A stretch of DNA of 64,000 bases from Pacificispira spongiicola. Lineage in GTDB: Bacteria; Pseudomonadota; Alphaproteobacteria; UBA8366; Aestuariispiraceae. Shown here piece by piece: positions 17,349-25,403 of the stretch. The notes under the pieces are model-generated. The model was not told the origin of the DNA, ran no database searches, and saw nothing but the letters and a program-made list of their open reading frames with translations. Where the stretch lies: positions 558,001-622,000 of the forward strand of contig NZ_JABBNT010000001.1 in NCBI RefSeq assembly GCF_012926505.1. The letters are read 5' to 3'. Numbering within the stretch: position 1 is the stretch's first letter; every line of letters begins with the position of its first letter. The translations under genes and the position numbers were made by a program.

Positions 17349-18152
17349 TTGGATAAACTGTTTGGCGCTTGGAATGCTGCGGCTGCAGCGGCCTTCAACG
17401 CTCTGGGGACGGATGATTTTCCGGAGAAGGTGGAAGCGGCGCTGCGCACCATCCTGGATTTCGACATCCTGATGGTCTTCGGCTATTGCGGCGCGGAAAG
17501 ACCGATCGGCTGTTACCACAACATGGAGCCCAACCGATCGAAGACGGTGATCGACGCCTATGCCTCCGGCCCCTATCTGTTGGACCCGTTCTATAGCGCG
17601 GCGATGGATTTGAAGGTCTCCGGCGTCCGCCGCCTGAAGACCATGGCCCCCGACCATTTTTACAGTTCGGAATATTACAAACATCACTATGTCCTGACCG
17701 GCATCCGGGACGAGGTCGGGATCGTCTGCCGCCCGCGCAACTGGACCGGCGTCGTCATCAGCCTGACGCGCCCGGTCAGCGCCCCCGTCTTCGGACGACG
17801 GGACCTGACGGCGATCCGCGACGTGGAACCGCTACTGCGCCTGATGGCGGAAAATCATTGGGGCCGCGACGAGTACGGCCCCGGTGCACCCAGCGGCGCG
17901 GAACGGCGGCAGGACCCGATCAACGAGACGCTGAACCGCATGAGCTTCGGCATCCTGACGCCGCGGGAAATCGAGATCACCTCCCTGATCCTGCGCGGCC
18001 ATTCGAATGTATCGATTGCGGACAGCCTCAGCATCTCGCCCGGCACGGTGAAAATTCACCGCAAGAACATCCATCAGAAGCTGGAAATTTCCAATCAGTC
18101 GGAACTGTTCGCGATGTTCATTCGCGAATTGTCGACCTCGGCGGCGGCTTAG
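17349..18152 (+). CDS. LuxR family transcriptional regulator
   Basis: A 267-residue regulator. The C-terminal LuxR HTH is clear (LTPREIEITSLILRGHSNVSIADSL, then GTVKIHRKNIHQKL). The N-terminal two-thirds resembles a GAF-like sensor region of no recognised ligand, and the autoinducer-domain signature residues are not evident. The start is TTG with AGAAGG 7 nt upstream; a stop lies in frame just before it. It diverges from the GS/ABC operon, which it probably controls. Confidence 0.85.
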   Translation: MDKLFGAWNAAAAAAFNALGTDDFPEKVEAALRTILDFDILMVFGYCGAERPIGCYHNMEPNRSKTVIDAYASGPYLLDPFYSAAMDLKVSGVRRLKTMAPDHFYSSEYYKHHYVLTGIRDEVGIVCRPRNWTGVVISLTRPVSAPVFGRRDLTAIRDVEPLLRLMAENHWGRDEYGPGAPSGAERRQDPINETLNRMSFGILTPREIEITSLILRGHSNVSIADSLSISPGTVKIHRKNIHQKLEISNQSELFAMFIRELSTSAAA

Positions 18153-18171
18153 AAACCGGACATTCTGAACG

Positions 18172-18876
18172 TTAGCTGTGCTTGCTCCCAGTGCTCAACG
18201 CATTGGACACCGCGTCGGTCGTTCCCTGAATATGCGCGCCGATCACGGTGACGGCCTTTTCGATATCGCGGTCCAACGCAGCCTCGAACAGCGCGCGGTG
18301 TTCCAGGCTGATATCGCGGGTTCGCACCGTGCGCACGCGCGACAGTCGGCGATAGCGTTCATGCTGATCGAAGACTTGGCGGCGCAGACGGAACAGCCAG
18401 GGTGAATCGCAGGCCGCGACCAGCGCGACATGGAATTGCTTGTTGCGCCTTTCCCATTCGGCCAGATCGTCGATGCCCTGATTGATCTTGCGTTCAATAC
18501 TTTCCAACCGGTGAAAGGCGGCAATGACATCCGCTTCCCAAGCATCGTCCCCGTTGGCGATGGAAATGCGCAGGGCTTCGGCCTCCAGCATCTTCCGGAC
18601 ATGGCCGACATCCCGCGCGTCGGCGACCGACATCGGCACGACCTCGCAGCCACGCTGCCCTTCCAGCCGGACCAGATGGTCGCTGGACAGGCGGGCCAGC
18701 GCCTCCCGAATCGGTGCCGCGCCCAAACCGTAGCGTTGCCGCAGCATTTCGATTTTCAGCTTCAGACCGGGGGCAAGGTCCCCTGAAATGATGTCGTCGC
18801 GCAGCAGGCGATAGGCACGCTCCGCGATTGTGCGTTCCGGTGCTTCCGGACCGGGATCGACCATAATCGTCGTCAT
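18172..18876 (-). CDS. GntR family regulator, FCD subfamily
   Basis: A 234-residue regulator with an N-terminal winged helix (AERAYRLLRDDIISGDLAPG, then APIREALARL) and an all-helical FCD ligand domain. FCD members often bind metals and organic acids. It diverges from the TRAP/meta-cleavage operon and a tandem AT-rich operator lies between them, so it is the probable repressor of that operon. Confidence 0.9.
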   Translation of the reverse strand: MTTIMVDPGPEAPERTIAERAYRLLRDDIISGDLAPGLKLKIEMLRQRYGLGAAPIREALARLSSDHLVRLEGQRGCEVVPMSVADARDVGHVRKMLEAEALRISIANGDDAWEADVIAAFHRLESIERKINQGIDDLAEWERRNKQFHVALVAACDSPWLFRLRRQVFDQHERYRRLSRVRTVRTRDISLEHRALFEAALDRDIEKAVTVIGAHIQGTTDAVSNALSTGSKHS

Positions 18877-18920
18877 ATTCCACCGAACCTTGTTATGCGG
18901 CTGTCTTAACAGTCTTCGTC

Positions 18921-18957
18921 AAAAATATCGAGATTTTTAAAAATATCGATATTTTTA
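18921..18957. promoter_or_regulatory. Tandem 18-bp palindromic operator (GntR target candidate)
   Basis: Two head-to-tail 18-bp units, AAAAATATCGAGATTTTT (18921-18938) and AAAAATATCGATATTTTT (18939-18956), identical at 17 of 18 positions. The second is a perfect palindrome. They lie between the GntR start (18876) and the first TRAP gene (19027) and stand out strongly in this GC-rich sequence. Confidence 0.7.
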
Positions 18958-19026
18958 TTGACCCATGAACATTTTCGATTTTTTATCCGGAGCAACAAAG
19001 AGAAGACAATCTGGAGGAAACGGTTC

Positions 19027-19629
19027 GTGGCGGGGCAATCACAGCCGTCCGATTCCATCGCGCAGCCCCATCGAGGGGCCGCTGTGGAAACAGGATTCTT
19101 AAGGGCGGCAAGCGACCGGGTGGTTTGGCTTGAAAAGCGGATTGCAGGTGCGTTCGTCGCGGCGATCTTCTGCCTGCTGATCGCGAATGTCGTCACCCGT
19201 ATGTTGAGCATCCCCGTCATCTGGATCGACGAACTGGCCGTTCATTTCATGATCGTCGGCGCATTCTTCGGTGCTTCCATCGCCATCCGAGAACGCGAAC
19301 ATATCGCCGTGACCCTGTTGCGCGACGCCTTGCGCGGCCCGGGCCGAACCGTGTTGGTCGTCGGCGTGGACCTGATGGTGATCCTGTTCATCGGCGCCCT
19401 CGCCGTGATCCTGTGGCGCTGGTTCGATCCGCTGGGCATTTTGGCGGCGGAAAGCCGGGCGGCCTATGCCGCCGCGACCTTCAATTTCCTGTATGACGAA
19501 CCGACGACGACGATCGGCATCCGCAAGGTCTGGTTCTGGCTGGTCCTACCGGTCTTCTGTTCAACCGCGCTGTTGCACGCCAGTGCCAATCTGACGGGCA
19601 CGCTGTGCGCCGTTCGGGAGGATGCGTGA
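19027..19629 (+). CDS. TRAP transporter small permease (DctQ-like)
   Basis: A 200-residue membrane protein with four hydrophobic segments and VVTRMLSIPVIWIDELAVHFMIVGAFFG, typical of DctQ. GTG 19027 is chosen because GGAGGAAA lies about 7 nt upstream; the open frame starting at 18958 has no ribosome-binding site and overlaps the operator. The stop overlaps the next start by one base (TGATG). Together with the large permease and the binding protein it imports an organic acid. Confidence 0.88.
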   Translation: MAGQSQPSDSIAQPHRGAAVETGFLRAASDRVVWLEKRIAGAFVAAIFCLLIANVVTRMLSIPVIWIDELAVHFMIVGAFFGASIAIREREHIAVTLLRDALRGPGRTVLVVGVDLMVILFIGALAVILWRWFDPLGILAAESRAAYAAATFNFLYDEPTTTIGIRKVWFWLVLPVFCSTALLHASANLTGTLCAVREDA

Positions 19630-20903
19630 TGGCAGTCGCCGGTTGGTTCTTCGCCTTTCTGATCGTCGGGTTGCCCATCGCCCTGGTATTGGCCGCCACG
19701 GCCATGGTTTTCATCGTCGTCAGCGGCAATACGGTCCTGTTCCAATCCTATGCCCAGCAACTGTATGGCGGATTGGAAAACTACGGCCTGTTGGCCCTGC
19801 CTTTATTCATCCTGCTGGGCGAATTCATGAATGCGGGCGGGATCGGGCGACGCCTGATGGCCATGGCCTTGGCCATGCTGGGATCGGTGCGCGGCGGCCT
19901 CGCCTATGTGAACCTGATCGCAAATATGGTCATGGCGTCCATCCTGGGGACCGCCGTCGCGCAAATCACGATCATGTCCAAGATCGCCGTGCCGGAAATG
20001 GAAAAGGCGGGCTATCCCCGTGATCTGTCCGTCGCGATCACGGCGGCGGGCGGGCTGTTGGCCCCTATCGTACCGCCGTCGATGCTGTTCATCATCTTCG
20101 GCGTGATCGCGCAAATGCCCATCGGCGACTTGTTCATTTCGGGAATCCTGCCGGGCGTGATGCTGTTCACGTCCTTCCTGGCAGCCATCGCCTTGCTGGG
20201 CCGAATTCACGGTTTCCCGAAGACCGATCCGTTGCCGTTCCGGGAGCGGTTGAAACCCGTGCTGGACGCCCTGCCCGCCGTCGCCATTCCGGCAACGATC
20301 ATCGGCACCATCCTGGGCGGCATCGCCACCCCGACGGAAGCCGCGGCCATCGCCACGCTGGCCGCCGTCTTGATCGGCCTGTTCGTCTATAAGGAAATGA
20401 CCGTCCGCGATCTGTTCCCGGCCTGCATGAGCGCCGCGCGCAGTTCCGCCGTCGTCCTGTTCCTGATCGCGGCGGCGCAGGTCTTCAGTTGGGTCATCAC
20501 CTTCGAAAACCTGCCCGCCCTGGTCGCGGCTTGGTTGGAACAACTGACCACATCGCCGATCCTGTTCCTTTTGATGCTGAACCTGATCCTGCTCGGACTC
20601 GGCACCGTGACCGATCCGATCCCGGCGATCATTCTGGTCGTGCCGGTGCTGCTGCCGGTCGCAACCGACGTCTACCATATCGACCCGTTCCAGTTCGGCG
20701 TCATCGTCTGCCTTAACCTGACGCTGGGATTGCTGACCCCGCCGGTCGGCACCGGCCTGTTCACCGCCGCGCTGATGGGGCAGGTCCGGGCCGAACGGAT
20801 CGCCCGCCTGTTGATCCCGTTCTTCCTGTCTTCCGTGGCCGTTCTGGTGCTGCTGGCCTTCTTCCCGATCCTGACGACCGGTCTGAAGGATTGGCTGGGA
20901 TGA
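19629..20903 (+). CDS. TRAP transporter large permease (DctM-like)
   Basis: A 424-residue DctM-family protein with about 12 membrane spans, including the conserved LPLFILLGEFMNAGGIGRRL and LAPIVPPSMLFIIFG segments. It forms the sodium-coupled transport channel with the DctQ-like subunit. The start at 19629 follows directly from the upstream stop. The downstream dehydrogenase begins inside its stop codon (ATGA). Confidence 0.93.
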   Translation: MAVAGWFFAFLIVGLPIALVLAATAMVFIVVSGNTVLFQSYAQQLYGGLENYGLLALPLFILLGEFMNAGGIGRRLMAMALAMLGSVRGGLAYVNLIANMVMASILGTAVAQITIMSKIAVPEMEKAGYPRDLSVAITAAGGLLAPIVPPSMLFIIFGVIAQMPIGDLFISGILPGVMLFTSFLAAIALLGRIHGFPKTDPLPFRERLKPVLDALPAVAIPATIIGTILGGIATPTEAAAIATLAAVLIGLFVYKEMTVRDLFPACMSAARSSAVVLFLIAAAQVFSWVITFENLPALVAAWLEQLTTSPILFLLMLNLILLGLGTVTDPIPAIILVVPVLLPVATDVYHIDPFQFGVIVCLNLTLGLLTPPVGTGLFTAALMGQVRAERIARLLIPFFLSSVAVLVLLAFFPILTTGLKDWLG

Positions 20904-21952
20904 CTTTGACGGGCTTCCATATCCTCGTCCTCGGTGGTGGGACGATCGGCGCCGGATGGGCCGCGGGCTTCGCCGGGGCGGGTGCGCGCGTCAGCGTCGT
21001 CGACCCGAACCCGGACAGCGCGGAAATGATCGCCGGGCTGTTCGACAAGGCCGTGCCGATCATACGCGACCTGGGAACCTGTGTTTCCGACCCGATCGCA
21101 CCGGTGCATTGCCTGTCCCTGGACGCGGTGAATGGCCCCATCGACTTCGTGCAGGAAGCCTTGCCCGAACGCCTGCCTCTGAAACGGGATAGCCTTTGCG
21201 CCGTCGAAGACCACGTTTCCGACGATGTCGTGATCGCGTCCAGTTCGTCCGGCTATACGGCCAGTGAAATCCAGGACGGGTTGCGCCGTCCGCAACGCGT
21301 GGTCATCGGTCATCCGTGCAATCCGCCCTATCTGATGCCCGTCGTCGAACTGGGGGGCGGCAAGCAGACCACGCCGGATTTCCTGAGCGCCGCCCAAACC
21401 GTCTACGAGGCGGCGGGCAAGACGGTCCTGCGCGTGAACAAGGAACTGCCGGGCCATCTGGTCAACCGCTTGCAGGCCGCGCTGTGGCGCGAGGCGGTGC
21501 ATATGGCGACACTCGGCGTTGCCTCCGTCGCCGATATCGAACGCGCGGTGACACAGGGCCTGGGCCCGCGTTGGTCCGTCGTCGGACCGACGACCATTTT
21601 CGATCTGGCAGGCGGCGACGGCGGTTTGGCGAAATTCTTCGACGATCTGGGCGACGAGGTCGACCGATGGTGGGACTCGCTGGGAACGCCGCGCCTGACC
21701 CCTGAAAATCGTGCCCTCCTGGTGGAGGGAATGAAGGCCGCCAGAGACGGCCGAACGAGCGCCGAAATCGCCGCAAGACGCGATCGGCTGGTACCCCGCG
21801 TCATGGGCGCGGTGCAACAGGATCCGACAAACGAAACAGTCGATACTTCCAAGGGAGGAATAGAGAATGTCCAAGATAACCAAACTTTTCGGGGCGGTCG
21901 CCGTTGGGACGCTGACGACGGTACTATCCCTGCAGACGGCCACCGCCGATGA
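20900..21952 (+). CDS. 3-hydroxyacyl-CoA dehydrogenase family (carnitine/L-gulonate dehydrogenase-like)
   Basis: A 350-residue NAD-dependent dehydrogenase with the Rossmann motif GGGTIGAGWAAGFAGAGA and acidic end VVDPN, then NRLQAALWREAVH of the C-terminal domain. The short overall length resembles L-carnitine dehydrogenase, lambda-crystallin and L-gulonate dehydrogenase rather than fused fatty-acid oxidation enzymes. Its last about 28 codons run through the ribosome-binding site and first 86 nt of the next gene, so the C-terminus may be an extension of recent origin. Confidence 0.83.
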   Translation: MTLTGFHILVLGGGTIGAGWAAGFAGAGARVSVVDPNPDSAEMIAGLFDKAVPIIRDLGTCVSDPIAPVHCLSLDAVNGPIDFVQEALPERLPLKRDSLCAVEDHVSDDVVIASSSSGYTASEIQDGLRRPQRVVIGHPCNPPYLMPVVELGGGKQTTPDFLSAAQTVYEAAGKTVLRVNKELPGHLVNRLQAALWREAVHMATLGVASVADIERAVTQGLGPRWSVVGPTTIFDLAGGDGGLAKFFDDLGDEVDRWWDSLGTPRLTPENRALLVEGMKAARDGRTSAEIAARRDRLVPRVMGAVQQDPTNETVDTSKGGIENVQDNQTFRGGRRWDADDGTIPADGHRR

Positions 21953-22847
21953 CTATCGCGTCGGCCTGATCACACCGCCGCCGCATAAATGGACCGTCAC
22001 CGCGAATGAGGTCGCGGCGGAGGTCAAGGACAAGACCGGCGACAGCGTCAACATGCTGATCTTCCCCAGCGGTCAGTTGGGGAACGAGGCCGCCATGCTG
22101 CAACAGCTGCAGACCGGCGCCCTGGATTTTGCCTTCCTGACACTGGGCGAATTTGCGAACCGCGATGACAATTACGGCATTTTCCTGGCCCCCTATATCG
22201 TCAAGGACGTGGCCGGTGCCCGGACGCTTTTGAAAGGGTCGACCGCCACGGAACTATTGGACGGGGTCAGCAAGTTCGGCGTCGTCGGCCTGGGCTACGG
22301 CATGGCCGGGATGCGGCAGATCGTGATGCGCGACAAGGTCGAAACCGTCGCCGACCTGGCGGGCAAGAAGGTCCGCACCATCCCGTTCAAGCCGGAACTC
22401 GACTTCTGGACCAAGATCGGCGCGACGCCGACCCCGATGCCCCTGCCTGCGCTGTATGACGCCTTCGCCAACGGTCAGGTCGACGGCATGCAGATCGATT
22501 TCGAAGGCACCTGGAACACGAAATACTACGACCATGCGGGCGCGATCGTCGAATCCAACCACATGATGTTCCCGATGATCGCCGTCGCGTCGGCCCGCCG
22601 CTGGGCCGCCATGTCGGAAGACGACCGCGCTGTCGTCACGGAAGTCGTGAAACGGCACCTGGACGAATTGGTGCATTCCTACGCCGCGATCGATGCGGAC
22701 TATCTGGCGAAATTGAAGACGACGTCGGTCCCGGTGGTTACCATCGACCGCAACTTCTTCGGTTCCGCGATTGACGACTGGTATGCCGAATGGCGCGAAC
22801 GCGCGCCGATGCTGAAGAAGCTCGAAGCGGAAGCAGCCGGTCTGTAA
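21867..22847 (+). CDS. TRAP transporter substrate-binding protein (DctP-like)
   Basis: A 326-residue periplasmic protein with a clean signal peptide (LFGAVAVGTLTTVLSLQTATA) and DctP-family segments (KDKTGDSVNMLIFPSGQLGNE, AGKKVRTIPFKPELDFW). The arginine of the VRTIP segment normally binds the carboxylate of the ligand. AAGGGAGG precedes the ATG. It determines the substrate of the TRAP system; given the downstream genes, an aromatic or aliphatic acid is expected. Confidence 0.92.
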   Translation: MSKITKLFGAVAVGTLTTVLSLQTATADDYRVGLITPPPHKWTVTANEVAAEVKDKTGDSVNMLIFPSGQLGNEAAMLQQLQTGALDFAFLTLGEFANRDDNYGIFLAPYIVKDVAGARTLLKGSTATELLDGVSKFGVVGLGYGMAGMRQIVMRDKVETVADLAGKKVRTIPFKPELDFWTKIGATPTPMPLPALYDAFANGQVDGMQIDFEGTWNTKYYDHAGAIVESNHMMFPMIAVASARRWAAMSEDDRAVVTEVVKRHLDELVHSYAAIDADYLAKLKTTSVPVVTIDRNFFGSAIDDWYAEWRERAPMLKKLEAEAAGL

Positions 22848-22858
22848 GCCCTGCACTT

Positions 22859-22888
22859 GCCGGTTCCGGTGGTGATGCCGGAACCGGC
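22859..22888 (+). terminator. GC-rich hairpin after the TRAP binding-protein gene
   Basis: A perfect 11-bp stem, GCCGGTTCCGG / CCGGAACCGGC, with an 8-nt loop, 12 nt after the dctP-like stop. No T-run follows, so partial attenuation or 3'-end stabilisation of the transporter mRNA is more likely than full termination. Confidence 0.6.
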
Positions 22889-22915
22889 AACGGCCGGGGA
22901 ATGGGAGGAAAGACG

Positions 22916-23782
22916 GTGACAATACAGTATCGCGACTTGCGCTATATCCGGATCGCATCCAAGGACACGCCGTCCATGGGCGCCTTCCTGCACGATACGA
23001 TCGGACTTCAGGCCGCTGGGGAAAGCGACGGACGGCAATATTTCCGGTCCGATCATCGCGCCTATTCGGTCTGCATCGATCCGTCATCAGGAGAGGATGC
23101 CGTCGCCCTGACCGTCGGCACCAAGGCCGACCTTGCCAACGCCGCCGACCGGCTGACGAAGGCGAATGTCACCGTCATCGAACTGGATGAAACCGCCTGC
23201 GCCGCGCGTCAGATCAAGGCGGGCATCGCCTGCCGCGCGCCGAATGGCGTTACCGTCGAAATCGTCTGGCGTCCGCTGCATTCCGGTTGGCGCTATCACG
23301 GGCCACGCGATGCAGGCATCGTCGATCTGCTGGCCGTATCGCTGACCTCCACCGATATCGCGGCGGATGAGGCTTTCTGGACGGATGCCGTCGGTCTGAC
23401 CGTTTCCGATTGGGCGGGCGACGCCTGCTATCTGCGGCTGGATGACAAACATCACCGCATCGCGATTTACCCGTCAAAGACGGATGGTTTGTTCGGCATC
23501 GAATTCGAAGTCGAAGAGCTGAACAACGTCATGCAGGGTTATTACTATTTTCAGGGTCATCAGATCCCTGTCGTTCAGGGACCGGGGAAGGAACCCGTTT
23601 CCGACAAGATATTCGTCACCGCGCGCGGTCCGCGCGGGATTCTGTTCACCTATGGCGCGGATATGGCGCAGGGCGATGCCGTAACGACGCGCATCCCCCG
23701 CCAATACCCGGCCGCCCCGGCCTCCTTCTGCGCCTGGGGATCACCGACGGACCAGCCCGAATTCCTGGGCACCCGGACGTAA
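22916..23782 (+). CDS. VOC/extradiol-dioxygenase-like protein lacking the metal ligands
   Basis: A 288-residue two-domain vicinal-oxygen-chelate protein, colinear without gaps with the following gene through residue 250 (both have RYHG.RDAGI at 127-135). In type I extradiol dioxygenases the C-terminal domain supplies His, His and Glu to iron. In the paralogue these are His140, His197 and Glu245; here the same positions are Ala140, Phe197 and Thr245. It is therefore unlikely to bind iron and may be a regulatory or structural partner. GTG 22916 follows GGAGG; no ATG fits better. Confidence 0.85.
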   Translation: MTIQYRDLRYIRIASKDTPSMGAFLHDTIGLQAAGESDGRQYFRSDHRAYSVCIDPSSGEDAVALTVGTKADLANAADRLTKANVTVIELDETACAARQIKAGIACRAPNGVTVEIVWRPLHSGWRYHGPRDAGIVDLLAVSLTSTDIAADEAFWTDAVGLTVSDWAGDACYLRLDDKHHRIAIYPSKTDGLFGIEFEVEELNNVMQGYYYFQGHQIPVVQGPGKEPVSDKIFVTARGPRGILFTYGADMAQGDAVTTRIPRQYPAAPASFCAWGSPTDQPEFLGTRT

Positions 23783-23795
23783 GGGAGGATTGGAT

Positions 23796-24653
23796 ATGAT
23801 CGATCTCAAAGACGTCGTCTATTGCCGGTTGGGCACTGCCGATCTGGAGGAAGCCGAAAGCTTCGCCGTCGGCATTCTGGGCCTGGAAGTGTCGGAACGC
23901 CGCAAGGACGCGATCCATTTCAAATCCGACATCCGCGATCACACGCTGTGCTATTTCGAAGGCGACCCGGAAGATCAGGTAACGGCGTTCGAGGTCGGCA
24001 GCGCCGCCGACCTGCAGGCCGCCGCCAACACGCTGGACACCTTGAGCATGGATGTCGAACAAGGCAGCGCCGCCGAATGCGAGGCGCGCCATGTCCGCGA
24101 CTTCATCCGCTTCAAGGACCCGACCGGAAACCGCATCGAACTGGTCGTCCGCCCGACGCAATCCAGTCGCCGCTATCACGGTACCCGAGACGCCGGGATC
24201 ACCGGGTTCAGCCATGTCGGCCTGTGCACGACCGACCCGGCCCGGGACGAGGAATTCTGGACCACCGTGTGCAACGCGCGGGTATCCGACCGGATCGGTG
24301 ACGCGCCGCTGATGCGGCTGGGGGCGATCCATCACACGATCGCGCTGTTCCCGTTCCACAAACCGGGGATCCAGCACATCAACCATCAGGTGGAAACCGC
24401 CGACGACATTCAACGGTCCTGGAATTTCCTGAAGGAACGGCAGGTCAACATCACCTTCGGTCCCGGCCGCCATCCGACGTCGTCGGCGAAGTTCCTGTAT
24501 TTCAGCGGCCCGAACGGACTGACCTTCGAATATTCGTCCGGCGTGCGGGAAATCCATGACGAGCCGGGCTGGCATAACCGTCAGTTCCCCTTCGAACCGA
24601 CCGGCTTCTGCCAATGGGGATCGCGTCCGAATATCGCGGCCTTCAAGGATTGA
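23796..24653 (+). CDS. VOC-family extradiol ring-cleavage dioxygenase
   Basis: A 285-residue type I extradiol dioxygenase-like enzyme with two VOC domains. The iron ligands are all present: His140 (FSHVGL), His197 (INHQVET) and Glu245 (LTFEYSS), with an active-site His at 179/180 (IHHT) and Tyr246. It should open a catechol-type ring next to its hydroxyls, giving a muconic semialdehyde for the next enzymes. AAGGGAGG precedes ATG 23796. The exact catechol is unknown. Confidence 0.87.
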   Translation: MIDLKDVVYCRLGTADLEEAESFAVGILGLEVSERRKDAIHFKSDIRDHTLCYFEGDPEDQVTAFEVGSAADLQAAANTLDTLSMDVEQGSAAECEARHVRDFIRFKDPTGNRIELVVRPTQSSRRYHGTRDAGITGFSHVGLCTTDPARDEEFWTTVCNARVSDRIGDAPLMRLGAIHHTIALFPFHKPGIQHINHQVETADDIQRSWNFLKERQVNITFGPGRHPTSSAKFLYFSGPNGLTFEYSSGVREIHDEPGWHNRQFPFEPTGFCQWGSRPNIAAFKD

Positions 24654-25360
24654 TGCGGATGAGCGATAGCGTAACCGAAAGCACGCTGACCCGGACGGTC
24701 CGTATCGCCGCGCGCGCGCTGGGGCGGCACGGTCTTGTCCATGCCTATGGCCATTGTTCCGCACGATTGGATGCGGATAGTTTCCTGGTCTGCCCGGCCA
24801 AGCCCATGGGTCTGACGGACGTTGGAGAGGCGTGCACCCGCGTGCCGGTACACGGTCCCCTGCCCGATGGCGTGTTGGGCGAAGTTCGCCTGCACCAGCA
24901 TCTGTACCGGACCCGGCCGGAAGCGGGCGGCGTCGTGCGGTTCATGTCGCCGCAGATGATGGCGCTGGCGGCCCTTGGCCGTGTCCCTGCCATGCGCAAC
25001 GGTTTCGGCACTTATTTCAAGCCGGGCGCCGGTTTGTGGAACGACCCGCAACTGATCCGCGACGATGAAAAGGCACAGGGCGTCATCGCCGCCATGGGAC
25101 AATCCGCCGGGGTTATGATGCGCGGCAACGGCGCGGTGACAGCGGGCGACAGTTTGGAAGAAGCCGTCGTGCTGGCCTGGTATCTGGAAGATGCCTGCCG
25201 CATCGAATTGGAGGCCCTGCGTACCGGACTGGCCGACAGCGCGCCGGTGATTTCCCAGGCGGAGGCGGAGCAACGCGCAACCAAGGCCGGACAGATTTTC
25301 GAGCGAATGTGGACTTACCTGACCGACGGCGACCCGGAGGTTTCCCGAAAGGATTCCTAG
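24653..25360 (+). CDS. Class II aldolase/adducin-like protein with missing zinc ligands
   Basis: A 235-residue class II aldolase/adducin-fold protein. The fold landmarks are present (GLVHAYGHCSARLD, LYRTRPEAGGVVRFMSP, MMRGNGAVTAG). In FucA-like enzymes the zinc ligands are HxH in the VVHxH segment plus the His of xxHHG; here these read RFM and RGN. The acidic residue before RLHQHLY is kept. It probably is not a zinc aldolase; some family members work as decarboxylase- or dehydratase-like enzymes, so a non-aldol role is possible. The start overlaps the previous stop (TGATG). Confidence 0.8.
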   Translation: MRMSDSVTESTLTRTVRIAARALGRHGLVHAYGHCSARLDADSFLVCPAKPMGLTDVGEACTRVPVHGPLPDGVLGEVRLHQHLYRTRPEAGGVVRFMSPQMMALAALGRVPAMRNGFGTYFKPGAGLWNDPQLIRDDEKAQGVIAAMGQSAGVMMRGNGAVTAGDSLEEAVVLAWYLEDACRIELEALRTGLADSAPVISQAEAEQRATKAGQIFERMWTYLTDGDPEVSRKDS

Positions 25361-25403
25361 ACGCTTTCCTGACCGGGATCGATTTTCAGACAGAGAGGAT
25401 GTT

